The notes beneath the pieces were generated by a model. The model was not told the origin of the DNA and ran no database searches. It worked only from the letters and a program-made list of their open reading frames with translations. A program made the position numbers and the translations under genes. A stretch of DNA of 54,289 bases from the NCBI GenBank assembly GCA_001298575.1, contig LJCV01000272.1:1-54289 (forward strand), written 5' to 3'. This document shows, piece after piece, positions 34,401-41,495 of this stretch. The stretch is from Actinobacteria bacterium OK074 (lineage in GTDB: Bacteria > Actinomycetota > Actinomycetes > Streptomycetales > Streptomycetaceae). The number at the start of each line of letters is the position of its first letter. Position 1 is the stretch's first letter.

Positions 34401-35434
34401 GGATCGACGTGCCCGGCGCCGTGGGCACATTGGCCGATGCCGCGATGCACGACGAACTGTTGGTGCACGACCCGCAGCACCCGACGGACTGGTTCTCGCC
34501 CGGTGAGACGGTGCCGCCCGGTCGTATCGCCCAAGCCTGCATCGACCTCGACATCACCGTCAGCGAGGTCTGTGCCCGCTACGAGGCTCATGGCCTGCGT
34601 CCCGACCGGGCCGCATTGCCCGAACGTCCGGACCGCCAACTGCCGATCATGCTGAGGCGAGGGTGTAAGGACACGGAAGCCTGGCTGACGCGTACGGACC
34701 CGATGGCCCCCGTCCAGTTGCTTCTCGCCGCACACGAGTTGGACATGACGCCGGCCGAAGCGCTGAGCAGGTACCGCGAGCTCGGGTTCTCCCCGCCGTG
34801 CCCGTTCCCCGACGACGCCACGACCGACGATCTCGCGTTGCTCGACAGCCGGTGGGTCAACCACACGCTGAGCCTCGCCCCTCCGGGCCCATTGCCATAC
34901 GACTTGCTTCTGGAATCGGGCGCCCATCGTCTGGGACCGGCGATCCGAAGATTCGAGGACTACGGTTTCGATGTGCCGTTCAGAGCGCCTCACTGCCCCG
35001 ACGAGTTGGACGAGCAGCTGTTGTCCATCTTTGGGCCGTGTTCATGGTTCGGCCTCTCCGTCGGTGACACGATGCCGTTCGCGTATCTGGTCGTGGCCGC
35101 GCGGTCCGTACTCCGGCCTCCGGCCGAACTCGCCGAGCGGATGGCGACCTACGGAGTCACGGTCTCCTGTCCGGACCTGCCGGCCGGGCTGTCGGCAGCC
35201 GACGCGTACGAGCTCCTCGTGGACTCGAAATTCGACGAGACCTATGTGTCCGCGAGTGATGAGCTCACGTGGCAGGATCTGCTGCGCCGCGCAGCGGAGT
35301 TGAATTCGAACCTCGAACAAATCGTCCGATGGCTGGCCGAGTTGGGGATCCCGGTGCCCGACATCGGAGAGCAGCTGCGCCGTGCCCTCGCCCGGGTTCC
35401 TCGTCCTCTTGGTGTCAACTGCCGTAAAGGGTAG
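31493..35434 (+). CDS. HSP90-like (GHKL) ATPase with tandem winged-helix-like repeats; conflict-system NTPase
   Basis: A 1313-residue protein. The N-terminus NLISGGTQHAVVQAGTVHVH is the short module found on many actinobacterial STAND/TIR/conflict NTPases. Residues ~45-390 are largely helical, perhaps the inactive HD-like region known from such proteins. The GHKL core has all ATP-binding motifs: RELYQNALDACR (E432, N436, D439), DNGIGMG (D484, G486, G488) and FGIGVLSYF (G534, G536). After the HSP90-type second domain (to about 800), residues ~930-1305 contain at least six repeats of about 60 residues with the pattern LL..A.ELDMTPAEALSRY.ELGF.PP. No nuclease, protease or membrane part is seen. 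A role in phage or stress-triggered defence is inferred from the family. ATG start, probably leaderless; the 3' end overlaps the convergent AAA gene by 20 bp. Confidence 0.85.
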   Translation: MEEVDTAGKVHNLISGGTQHAVVQAGTVHVHVDTKSPPALPSTGVEDWWVRAAAQSTLWDHVDDDRSARTLRAHVCSTVAGLAGVRDAAQDALAADPWQDPGTAVRFLDRVEWLLGDPGAGRPLGLCPAEAALLILVPFLYGANRARTASRWARVGPDRLGPVPDADEDRRAFEAFAAGHDRLVKRATLRPDAARPIGWWLFHRWLLGRGEHAEAGPVRELLHEIEGEEELVRGLGGILEPGRVTALLHAVRRGPDVTNAEFLDRLSGEDQIRVPALPARQRVHDRRLALLLALAYGTCLETTALPDVIVEHVGIPYPVGLEQLRDTVERATWGGQTAHPALRADCHHEAVIEGLRQYVARTNELLHSVDRTARDRIPQPMPRLPTSLSADDVRPADGVFDGWAGFRLDERRIRELLMGVQLYKDRDLAVRELYQNALDACRYRRARTQYLDRSGHGGAHTFAGRIEFEQGRDDDGRAYLECRDNGIGMGDAELRGVFSQAGARFAEQSDFKLEHTAWSEVDPPVEMHPNSRFGIGVLSYFMLADEFTVTTCRMGLDGRPGPVLRASIHGPGHLFRIVTTAERGDEPGTRVRLYLRKGGVVSSVHVLERLLGIAEFDTVAEDESRRAHWAAGVVRERTQPRGERFGLDAHGARVTWADAPPGVQLTWTEHGGALLVDGLVVQPAQRTGVVSSAASGLTGVVVNLSGPYAPAQLSTDRAEILDDVEPVLNALLARAVDPLIAADGATLPDFAWICRVAKESTQLADLVTDALLRAERPLPYENGVLDVTRCGVLPSDGEILREEGRGDVPWRFTGSPPDHIYLWRLLAHRDERILNELTPFCPELDDAQPVLPAMPSDQLFLTKSPNSDVTYWSWATPRSRRWPFLPADLRGGASLDAMIRRAAALGLHDLRTEGIPAALKASDPDLQLLCDYLGRPLRRSSNVTVTELVRKSLVAHQEPEQVAALWRDLGIDVPGAVGTLADAAMHDELLVHDPQHPTDWFSPGETVPPGRIAQACIDLDITVSEVCARYEAHGLRPDRAALPERPDRQLPIMLRRGCKDTEAWLTRTDPMAPVQLLLAAHELDMTPAEALSRYRELGFSPPCPFPDDATTDDLALLDSRWVNHTLSLAPPGPLPYDLLLESGAHRLGPAIRRFEDYGFDVPFRAPHCPDELDEQLLSIFGPCSWFGLSVGDTMPFAYLVVAARSVLRPPAELAERMATYGVTVSCPDLPAGLSAADAYELLVDSKFDETYVSASDELTWQDLLRRAAELNSNLEQIVRWLAELGIPVPDIGEQLRRALARVPRPLGVNCRKG

Positions 35435-36920
35435 GCAGGTCGACCAGGAGGAGGTCATCACGACGGTCGGCCAGTTCGACCAGGTCGGGATAGAAGCCGT
35501 GCAGGGAGTACAGGGCCAGGGTGGTGTCAGCTGTCTCGTACCCCTGGTCGGCGAGCAGGCCACGGATGCGTTCCAGGCGCTCCAAGTCACCGGTCCCACG
35601 ACGTGCGGCCGTCGCCTTGGCCTCGCCCAGCAGCGCGATCCGCGCGCGGGGAGCCTGCGGGCGCTCACCGGCGGCCAGGGCGATGACATCCACCTCGTGC
35701 TTGGTCCGGGCAGCCTGGTCGGCGACCTCGGTGGTACCGACCGGGCCGGGCAGTCCGCCGGGCAACAAAGTGTGGGCGTAACGACGGGTGAAGTCGCGGG
35801 CCAGGTCCTCGAAGTGCGGCCCGAGGATCTTGGAGTTGAAGGTCGGGGCAGCTTGCTGCCACACCTGCTCGGCGAAGCCCTGCTCCACGGCGGCGGCCTG
35901 CGGGAGGGTGATGAGTTGGTTGAAGCGGATGACGGGGTCGGCGAGGGTGATGACGGGGTGCCTGGAACGCAGGATGTCCTGTTCCCGTCGGATGTAGCCG
36001 GTGGATTCCAGGACTCCGAGGGGGTGGGCAACCGCGTTGCGCGGGCGTTCCAAGGCGGCACCGATTTTGCTGGGGGTGGTGGCACCGTTCGCGATCGCCG
36101 TGAGGATGTCGTAGTACAGGGTGTGCTGCGTGATCCTCGGGTCCTCGCGCAGCAGGTACTCGGTCTCGGTGCGTGAGTACACCGCCCGGCCCGGGTCGAG
36201 CAGTGTCCGAGTAAGCCAGGCATCGAAGCCGTCGTCAGGATGCGGGCGGGCGGCTACCGGCCGGTAGCCGGGGGCCCCTCCCAGGACCGCGTGCACCTTC
36301 AGCGCGGTCAGCGGGTCGGCGATCCGCCAGAAGGCCCGGCTGTCCCGGTAGTCGAAGGGGCCCAGTCGTAGATCGACCACGGCACGTCCCCGCAGCGGCT
36401 TGGTCCCCGAGAGCAGTTCGTGCATGACGCTCATCGCGGAGCCGCACAGGATCAGCCGCGGACCCGACCCGTCGCCAGGCCGGGCACCCCGCTGACGCTC
36501 GTCGTAGAGCTGTTGCAGCAGGCCCGGGATCTCAGGCGAGTGCTGGAGCAGATACGGCAACTCGTCGATCACCAGGAGCGGGTGCGACGAACGGGCGGTC
36601 ACATCAAGGGCGTTGGACAGGACGTCACGCCAGTCGGTCAGACGCAGACTCCCAGGCCGCAGGCCGGCGTGGGTGGCTACCGCGTCACTGAACCGCTGGA
36701 TCGCGGGCAGCCGCCCCTCCTCTCGCACCGCGGTGACGTAGAGACCGCCAACCTGCTCAGACAGCGCCTGGAGCAGGTACGACTTCCCGTGCCGCCGCCG
36801 CCCCGACACGATGCCGAGCCGCATTGCCGGATCCGGATCGGTGAGGAACTCCGCGAGCAGATCCCACTCCCGGTCCCGGTCGACCACGTCGTCCGGTTTG
36901 GCCGCCACGCCTTTCTTCAC
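35415..36920 (-). CDS. AAA+ ATPase with PD-(D/E)xK-like C-terminus (archaeal ATPase/DUF234 type)
   Basis: A 501-residue protein. Walker A is SGRRRHGKS (K46, S47), Walker B PLLVIDELPYLL (D119, E120), and the sensor-like RLILCGSAMSVMHELLSG follows; PLRGRAVVDLRLGPF is typical of this family. A winged-helix (about 270-330; GATTPSKIGAALERPRNAVA) leads to a C-terminal DUF234-like domain with D411 (HEVDVIAL) and E433-x-K435 (LLGEAKA), a PD-(D/E)xK nuclease-like arrangement. GTG at 36920 is preceded by GGAGGGCGA. Such proteins are common in archaea and scattered in bacteria; the function is unknown. It is convergent with the HSP90-like gene. Confidence 0.88.
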   Translation of the reverse strand: MKKGVAAKPDDVVDRDREWDLLAEFLTDPDPAMRLGIVSGRRRHGKSYLLQALSEQVGGLYVTAVREEGRLPAIQRFSDAVATHAGLRPGSLRLTDWRDVLSNALDVTARSSHPLLVIDELPYLLQHSPEIPGLLQQLYDERQRGARPGDGSGPRLILCGSAMSVMHELLSGTKPLRGRAVVDLRLGPFDYRDSRAFWRIADPLTALKVHAVLGGAPGYRPVAARPHPDDGFDAWLTRTLLDPGRAVYSRTETEYLLREDPRITQHTLYYDILTAIANGATTPSKIGAALERPRNAVAHPLGVLESTGYIRREQDILRSRHPVITLADPVIRFNQLITLPQAAAVEQGFAEQVWQQAAPTFNSKILGPHFEDLARDFTRRYAHTLLPGGLPGPVGTTEVADQAARTKHEVDVIALAAGERPQAPRARIALLGEAKATAARRGTGDLERLERIRGLLADQGYETADTTLALYSLHGFYPDLVELADRRDDLLLVDLPTLYGS

Positions 36921-37167
36921 TCGCCCTCCTACACCTCGACCACGACATATCTCGTCTAAGTCTACTTCGACAGATTCCGTCGCACTGGAATTAACCGCTG
37001 AGCCGATCCCTCGCGCTCCTCACCGACCAGCCCAGGGATTGGACACGTGGCCAGGGGGTGACCAGCAGCGCTCAGGAACATCCAGGAATACTTAGGTGAG
37101 AGCCGATCTCGGTGGGAAGCAAGAGCCTGCGATCCCGGGTCGTCTTCTGACGCCTTCGGTCGTCCCG

Positions 37168-37233
37168 GGTTCTTCCGTGGTTCTTCCGTGGTTCTTCCGT
37201 GGTTCTTCCGTGGTTCTTCCGTGGTTCTTCCGC
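37168..37233. repeat. 11-bp tandem repeat (six copies)
   Basis: GGTTCTTCCGT is repeated five times exactly and a sixth time with a final C. The 11-bp period is about one helical turn and is out of phase with codons, so it is not coding. It lies 28 bp beyond the stop of the small membrane-protein gene, in the 340-bp gap (36921-37260) that also holds the AAA-gene promoter. Confidence 0.95.
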
Positions 37234-37260
37234 GACCGGGCGCCCTTCAGCCGGTGTTCG

Positions 37261-37587
37261 TCACCCGGCACCCGCCCTCCGGCGCCCCTCCTCGGCCACC
37301 AGCGCCACCACTCCCGCGACCCCCGCGACCCCCACCACGAGCAACACCGCCGACGTCGTACGCAGCGCGCGCCCCGCCCGGCGCACGCCGCGGGCGCGCC
37401 AGTCGTCGCGCCGCCGGGTACGGGTGCCGGCCGCGCCCCCCTCCCGCACGGCCCGGAACGCGGCGACCGCGCGCGCCTGGGCGGCGGTGTCGAGCACGAC
37501 GGGCCGCACGGCCGCCGCGATCAGGTCGCCTACTGCCCCGCCGCCGTTGTCACTGCCGCCCTCCGCGCCGTCGCGCAACCCGTCCAT
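37261..37587 (-). CDS. small single-pass membrane protein, sigma partner
   Basis: A 108-residue protein with a Gly-rich cytoplasmic N-terminus, AAVRPVVLDTAAQARAVAAF, an arginine-rich stretch and one C-terminal transmembrane helix (TSAVLLVVGVAGVAGVVALVA) followed by a short basic tail. It is downstream of, and in the same direction as, the ECF sigma factor, and shares the 'FRAVR/FRAAR' segment with the N-terminal part of the sigma partner at 27938-29455. Probably a shortened version of that protein; function unproven. Confidence 0.65.
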   Translation of the reverse strand: MDGLRDGAEGGSDNGGGAVGDLIAAAVRPVVLDTAAQARAVAAFRAVREGGAAGTRTRRRDDWRARGVRRAGRALRTTSAVLLVVGVAGVAGVVALVAEEGRRRAGAG

Positions 37588-37719
37588 GCCGACCGTCCCC
37601 CTCCCCGTCCCCCGTCCCCGCCCGCCACACCGTCGGGCGGATGCCGGGACGCCGACCCCCGTCCGACGTCCCGGGCGGCTCGACAGGGCCCCGGACCTCC
37701 CCGGTCCGGCTGTGCCCTG

Positions 37720-38472
37720 TCACTCCGCTTCCCCCAGCGTTCGCGGCCCCTCATCCGTCACACCCTCCGCCGGACCGCCGCCCGCGAGGCCGTCGCTCCG
37801 CGCCTCCGGGCTGTCGTCCGCAATGCCGTCGTCCCCCTCCCCCAAGCCCTCGCCCCCCTCCGCCGCAAGGTGCTGCGCGAGTCGGCGCAACCCCCGGTGG
37901 GCCGCGGTGCGGACCGCGCCGGGGCGTTTGCCGAGGACGCGGGCGGCGCCGCGGCCGTCGAGGCCGACGACCACGCGCAGGAGTACGGCCTCGGCCTGGT
38001 CGCGCGGCAGCCGGGCGACGAGGGCGAGGGCGCGCGCGGTGGAGAGGGACTCCAGGGCCTGGTCCTGGGTGTCGTGGGCGGCGGGGAGTTCGAGGACGTC
38101 GTGTTCGAGGGCGGTCGCCCGCGGCCGTACCTTGCGGCGGCGCAGGTGGTCGAGGGCGCGGTGGCGGGCGATGGTCGCGGTCCAGCCGCGGAACCCGGCG
38201 CCGTCGCCGCGGAACCGGCCGAGGTCGCGGGCGATTTCCAGCCACGCGTCGGACGCCACGTCCTCGGCGTCGTCGCCGACGATCCCGCGCAGGTAGCCGA
38301 GCAGCCCCGGCTGCACGAGCCGGTAGGCGACCGCGAAGGCGGCCTCGTCCCCGGCCTGCGCCCGTACGACGGCCGCGCCCAACTCCCCGTCGCGGTCGTG
38401 CGCTTCCGCGCGCCGGGGTTCCCCTCCGTGGCCCAATGCCGTCCCCGCCCGCCGTCCCCGGCTGTGCCGCAT
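37720..38472 (-). CDS. ECF RNA polymerase sigma factor (paralogue)
   Basis: A 250-residue sigma factor with DAEDVASDAWLEIARDL and FRGWTATIARHRALDHLRRR (region 2) and RLPRDQAEAVLLRVVVGLDG plus KRPGAVRTAAHRGLRRL (region 4). These blocks are nearly identical to the sigma factor at 29452-30228. The N-terminal extension (MRHSRGRRAGTALG...) depends on ATG 38472; a later start near GELGAAVV is possible. The C-terminus is acidic. It lies 241 bp from the divergent PGRP-like gene. Confidence 0.92.
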   Translation of the reverse strand: MRHSRGRRAGTALGHGGEPRRAEAHDRDGELGAAVVRAQAGDEAAFAVAYRLVQPGLLGYLRGIVGDDAEDVASDAWLEIARDLGRFRGDGAGFRGWTATIARHRALDHLRRRKVRPRATALEHDVLELPAAHDTQDQALESLSTARALALVARLPRDQAEAVLLRVVVGLDGRGAARVLGKRPGAVRTAAHRGLRRLAQHLAAEGGEGLGEGDDGIADDSPEARSDGLAGGGPAEGVTDEGPRTLGEAE

Positions 38473-38713
38473 CGTCGTCCGGACCGCGCGGCACACCGGC
38501 CGTGCACACGTCCCCGAGGGCATCAGCGTCGTGGGGCGCGGAAACGTCACCGCATGCGTCGCATGCGCCGTATGACCGGCACCGGAGCGCGCCGGGAGGC
38601 GCCTCGAAGTGACATACCCCACAGCCTGTTCATGTCATGTTTACCCGCCCTTTGTGTGCTCAATAGAGGGCCACTCCTAAGACGGGTGGCTTGTTTGTGT
38701 CGTATGACCAGGG

Positions 38714-41410
38714 GTGGGGGATTTGAGTCGCCGCAGTATCCGTAGTCGTCGTGGTGGCCGCGGCAGCAGTCGCGCGCACGCGTACCAGCCGTTGCGCCTG
38801 AAGCGGCGGGTGTGGCTGACGCTGGGAGCCGTGGTCGTGGGCGGCGCCGGGGTCGCGACGTACGCGGCGGCCACCCCGAGCCAGGGCCCGACCGCCGACG
38901 GACTCACCCAACGCCCCGTCTCCGTACAGGACTTGACGATGCGGGCGGACGACGGCGGAGACGGCGACGGGGGCGCCTCGGGCTCCGGCGACCGCTCCGT
39001 GGCCCGTACCTCGACCGCCGCCTTCTCCCTCGTAGGCGTTTCCTGGACCGGCGCCGCGGCCGAACTCACCGGCACCGCCCAGGTCCGCACCCGCGACACC
39101 GCCACCGGCACGTGGAGCGGCTGGCAGAGCCTGACCCTCACCCCGGCGTACGCGACGACGACGAACACCTCGGCCCGCGGTGCGTCCCAACCCCTGTGGG
39201 TGGGCCCGAGCGACGGCGTCGAGGCCCGCGTCCTCGCAGCTGACGGCACGTCAACCTCCGTCCTCCCCAAGGGACTTGAGCTCAACCTGGTGGACCCCGG
39301 GGTGACGGCGACGGAGACCCGGAGCGCGGCGCTCAGCAACAGCACTACCGCCTCCGGCACTTCGAGCACTTCGAGCACGTCGAGCACGTCGAGCACTTCC
39401 GCCATCAGCAACGCCGCGTTCGTGACCGAGGACGCCCCCGCCCCCCTCCCCTCCACGGTCCACCGCCCCCCGATCCTCACCCGCGCCCAGTGGGGCGCGG
39501 ACGAGTCGACCGTCACCGGCTCCCCGTCCTACGACGACACGATCGGCGCGGTCTTCGTGCACCACACCGCGGGCTCGAACGACTACAGCTGCGCCGAGTC
39601 CGCGTCCCTGGTGCGCGGTCTCATGGCCTACGACGTCCAGGTCGCGGGCCGCGCCGACCTCGGCGTCAACTTCCTTGTGGACAAGTGCGGTCAGATCTTC
39701 GAGGGCCGCGCGGGCGGCGCCGACCTGCCGGTACGCGGCGAGGCCACCCCCGGCTTCGACGACGCCTCGACGAGCATCGCCGTACTCGGTGACTTCGAGG
39801 GCGATGCGACGGCGACGCCCGCGAAGGCGGCCGGGAAGCCGACCCGGGCCGCGCTGGAGTCGGTGGCGCGGCTGGCGGCCTGGAAGCTGGGCCAGTACGG
39901 CGGCGATCCGACCGGCACGGTGACGCTGACGGCGGAGTCCGACACCGGGGTGTACGCGGCGGGCGACTCCGCGACCCTGAACGTGGTCTCCGGCGGCAAG
40001 GACGCGACGACGACCGCGTCCCCGGGCAAGAACCTGTACGCGAAGCTCGCCGAGGTCCGCCGGTACGCGGCGAGCGCGGGCCGCAACTCCGCGATCCCCA
40101 CGGCCGATTACAACCGCGACGGCGTCGGCGACGTCATCGCCGCGACCCCGGCCAGTGGCAGCGGCTGGGTGCAACTCGTGCCGGGCGGCACCGCCGGGCC
40201 GGTGTCCTCGCGCAAACTCCGCCTGAACCAGGCCAGTTCGGGCGTCCCCGGCACCGCCGAGTCGGGCGACCTGTGGGGCGCGGCGACCGCCTGGGGCGAC
40301 ATCAACGGCGACGGTTACGCGGACCTGGCGGTCGGCGCGCCCGGCGAGGACGACACTACCGGCCACAAGGACCGGGGCGCGGTGACGATCCTGTACGGCC
40401 CGACGTTCGACACGGGCGCCGACACGATGGCCCTCGGCGACGACTACTCCTACACCAGCGCCAAGTTCGGCTCGGCGGTCGCGGTCGGCGACTTCAACGC
40501 GGACGGCAAGGCGGACGTGTTCGCCGCCTCCACGGGCACGGGCGGCAGTTGGGCGGCCCGCTTCGCCAACGGCCAGGAAACCGCCGGGGACTTGACGACG
40601 GCGACGGGCGCCCTGTCCTTCGAGGACGCGACGACCGGCGACTTCAACCGGGACGGTTACGCGGACGTGGCCCTCAACTACCGTGACGCGTCCGGGATCG
40701 GCCGGGTGGTCTGGTTCAAGGGCTCGAAGACGCTGGGCCTTTCGAAGGTCGGAGTGCTGGGCGTCAAGGGCGGCAGGGCGGTTGCCGCCGGTGACGTCAA
40801 CGGCGACGGCTACGACGACCTCGCGATCGGTCAGCCGTACCCGGCCGAGTCGGGCGGCAACAAGGGCGGCCAGGTCACCGTCGTGAAGGGCGCGGCGGGC
40901 GGGCTGACGTCCACGGGCGCGGTGACGGTCCATCAGGACACCACCGGCGTACCGGGAGTCGCCGAGACGAACGACGCCTTCGGCGCCTCGGTGTCGGTGG
41001 GCGACTTCAACGCGGACGGCTACGCGGACGTGTTGACCGGCGCCCCCGGCGAGGACATCACCCGCTCGGCCAAGAACCAGGCGAACGCGGGCAGTTCATG
41101 GCTGCTGAAGGGGACGTCGACGGGCCCGACCGGCACCGGTTCGCTCTCCCTCTCCCAGGACTCCCCGAACATCACGGGCACGACGGAGACGAACGACTCC
41201 TTCGGCTCGGCGGTCGCCCTGACCGACGTGACCGGCGACGGCTACGCGGACCTGCTGACGGGCGCCTCCGGCGAGGACAGCGGCACGGGCACGGTGCTGT
41301 ACGTCCCGGTGGTGAGCGGCACGGTGACGACGGCGAAGTCGAAGTACTACGGCATCACGCAGTTGGGCACGTCGGCGGGCGGAAAACTGGGCGGGCTGCT
41401 GACGCCGTAG
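38714..41410 (+). CDS. secreted PGRP/amidase-domain protein with FG-GAP repeats, predicted inactive
   Basis: An 898-residue protein. A TM/signal helix (VWLTLGAVVVGGAGVATYAA) follows a basic start. A Ser/Thr linker (STSSTSSTS) is encoded by four 9-bp DNA repeats (39358-39393). A PGRP (Amidase_2) domain begins at ILTRAQWGADES and includes VFVHHTAGSNDYSC and VNFLVDKCGQIFEGRAGG. At its end the zinc-ligand motif, normally GHRD...CPG, reads SGGKDATTTASPG: H is G428 and C is S436. Seven FG-GAP calcium-type repeats follow (DINGDGYADLAVGAPGED, DFNADGYADVLTGAPGED and others), forming a beta-propeller. It likely binds peptidoglycan without cleaving it. GTG at 38714; TTG at 38723 is an alternative start. 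Confidence 0.9.
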   Translation: MGDLSRRSIRSRRGGRGSSRAHAYQPLRLKRRVWLTLGAVVVGGAGVATYAAATPSQGPTADGLTQRPVSVQDLTMRADDGGDGDGGASGSGDRSVARTSTAAFSLVGVSWTGAAAELTGTAQVRTRDTATGTWSGWQSLTLTPAYATTTNTSARGASQPLWVGPSDGVEARVLAADGTSTSVLPKGLELNLVDPGVTATETRSAALSNSTTASGTSSTSSTSSTSSTSAISNAAFVTEDAPAPLPSTVHRPPILTRAQWGADESTVTGSPSYDDTIGAVFVHHTAGSNDYSCAESASLVRGLMAYDVQVAGRADLGVNFLVDKCGQIFEGRAGGADLPVRGEATPGFDDASTSIAVLGDFEGDATATPAKAAGKPTRAALESVARLAAWKLGQYGGDPTGTVTLTAESDTGVYAAGDSATLNVVSGGKDATTTASPGKNLYAKLAEVRRYAASAGRNSAIPTADYNRDGVGDVIAATPASGSGWVQLVPGGTAGPVSSRKLRLNQASSGVPGTAESGDLWGAATAWGDINGDGYADLAVGAPGEDDTTGHKDRGAVTILYGPTFDTGADTMALGDDYSYTSAKFGSAVAVGDFNADGKADVFAASTGTGGSWAARFANGQETAGDLTTATGALSFEDATTGDFNRDGYADVALNYRDASGIGRVVWFKGSKTLGLSKVGVLGVKGGRAVAAGDVNGDGYDDLAIGQPYPAESGGNKGGQVTVVKGAAGGLTSTGAVTVHQDTTGVPGVAETNDAFGASVSVGDFNADGYADVLTGAPGEDITRSAKNQANAGSSWLLKGTSTGPTGTGSLSLSQDSPNITGTTETNDSFGSAVALTDVTGDGYADLLTGASGEDSGTGTVLYVPVVSGTVTTAKSKYYGITQLGTSAGGKLGGLLTP

Positions 41411-41446
41411 CAACGGGCGTGCGGGAGCCCGGAGCAACACACCTAC

Positions 41447-41483
41447 GGGGGGGGCCGGAGTTGAGAACTCCAGCCCCCCCCCC
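41447..41483. terminator. bidirectional terminator
   Basis: GGGGGGGGCCGGAGTT and AACTCCAGCCCCCCCC pair around GAG, giving a very stable stem between the convergent PGRP-like and MFS genes. Symmetry means it can serve both strands. Confidence 0.8.
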
Positions 41484-41495
41484 GCACGTGTGGGG

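Noticed and set aside
37096..38745. A 549-codon plus-strand open frame starting in the 11-bp repeat
   Set aside because: It lies opposite the sigma factor and its partner; the translation is Pro/Arg-rich and changes with the out-of-phase repeat.
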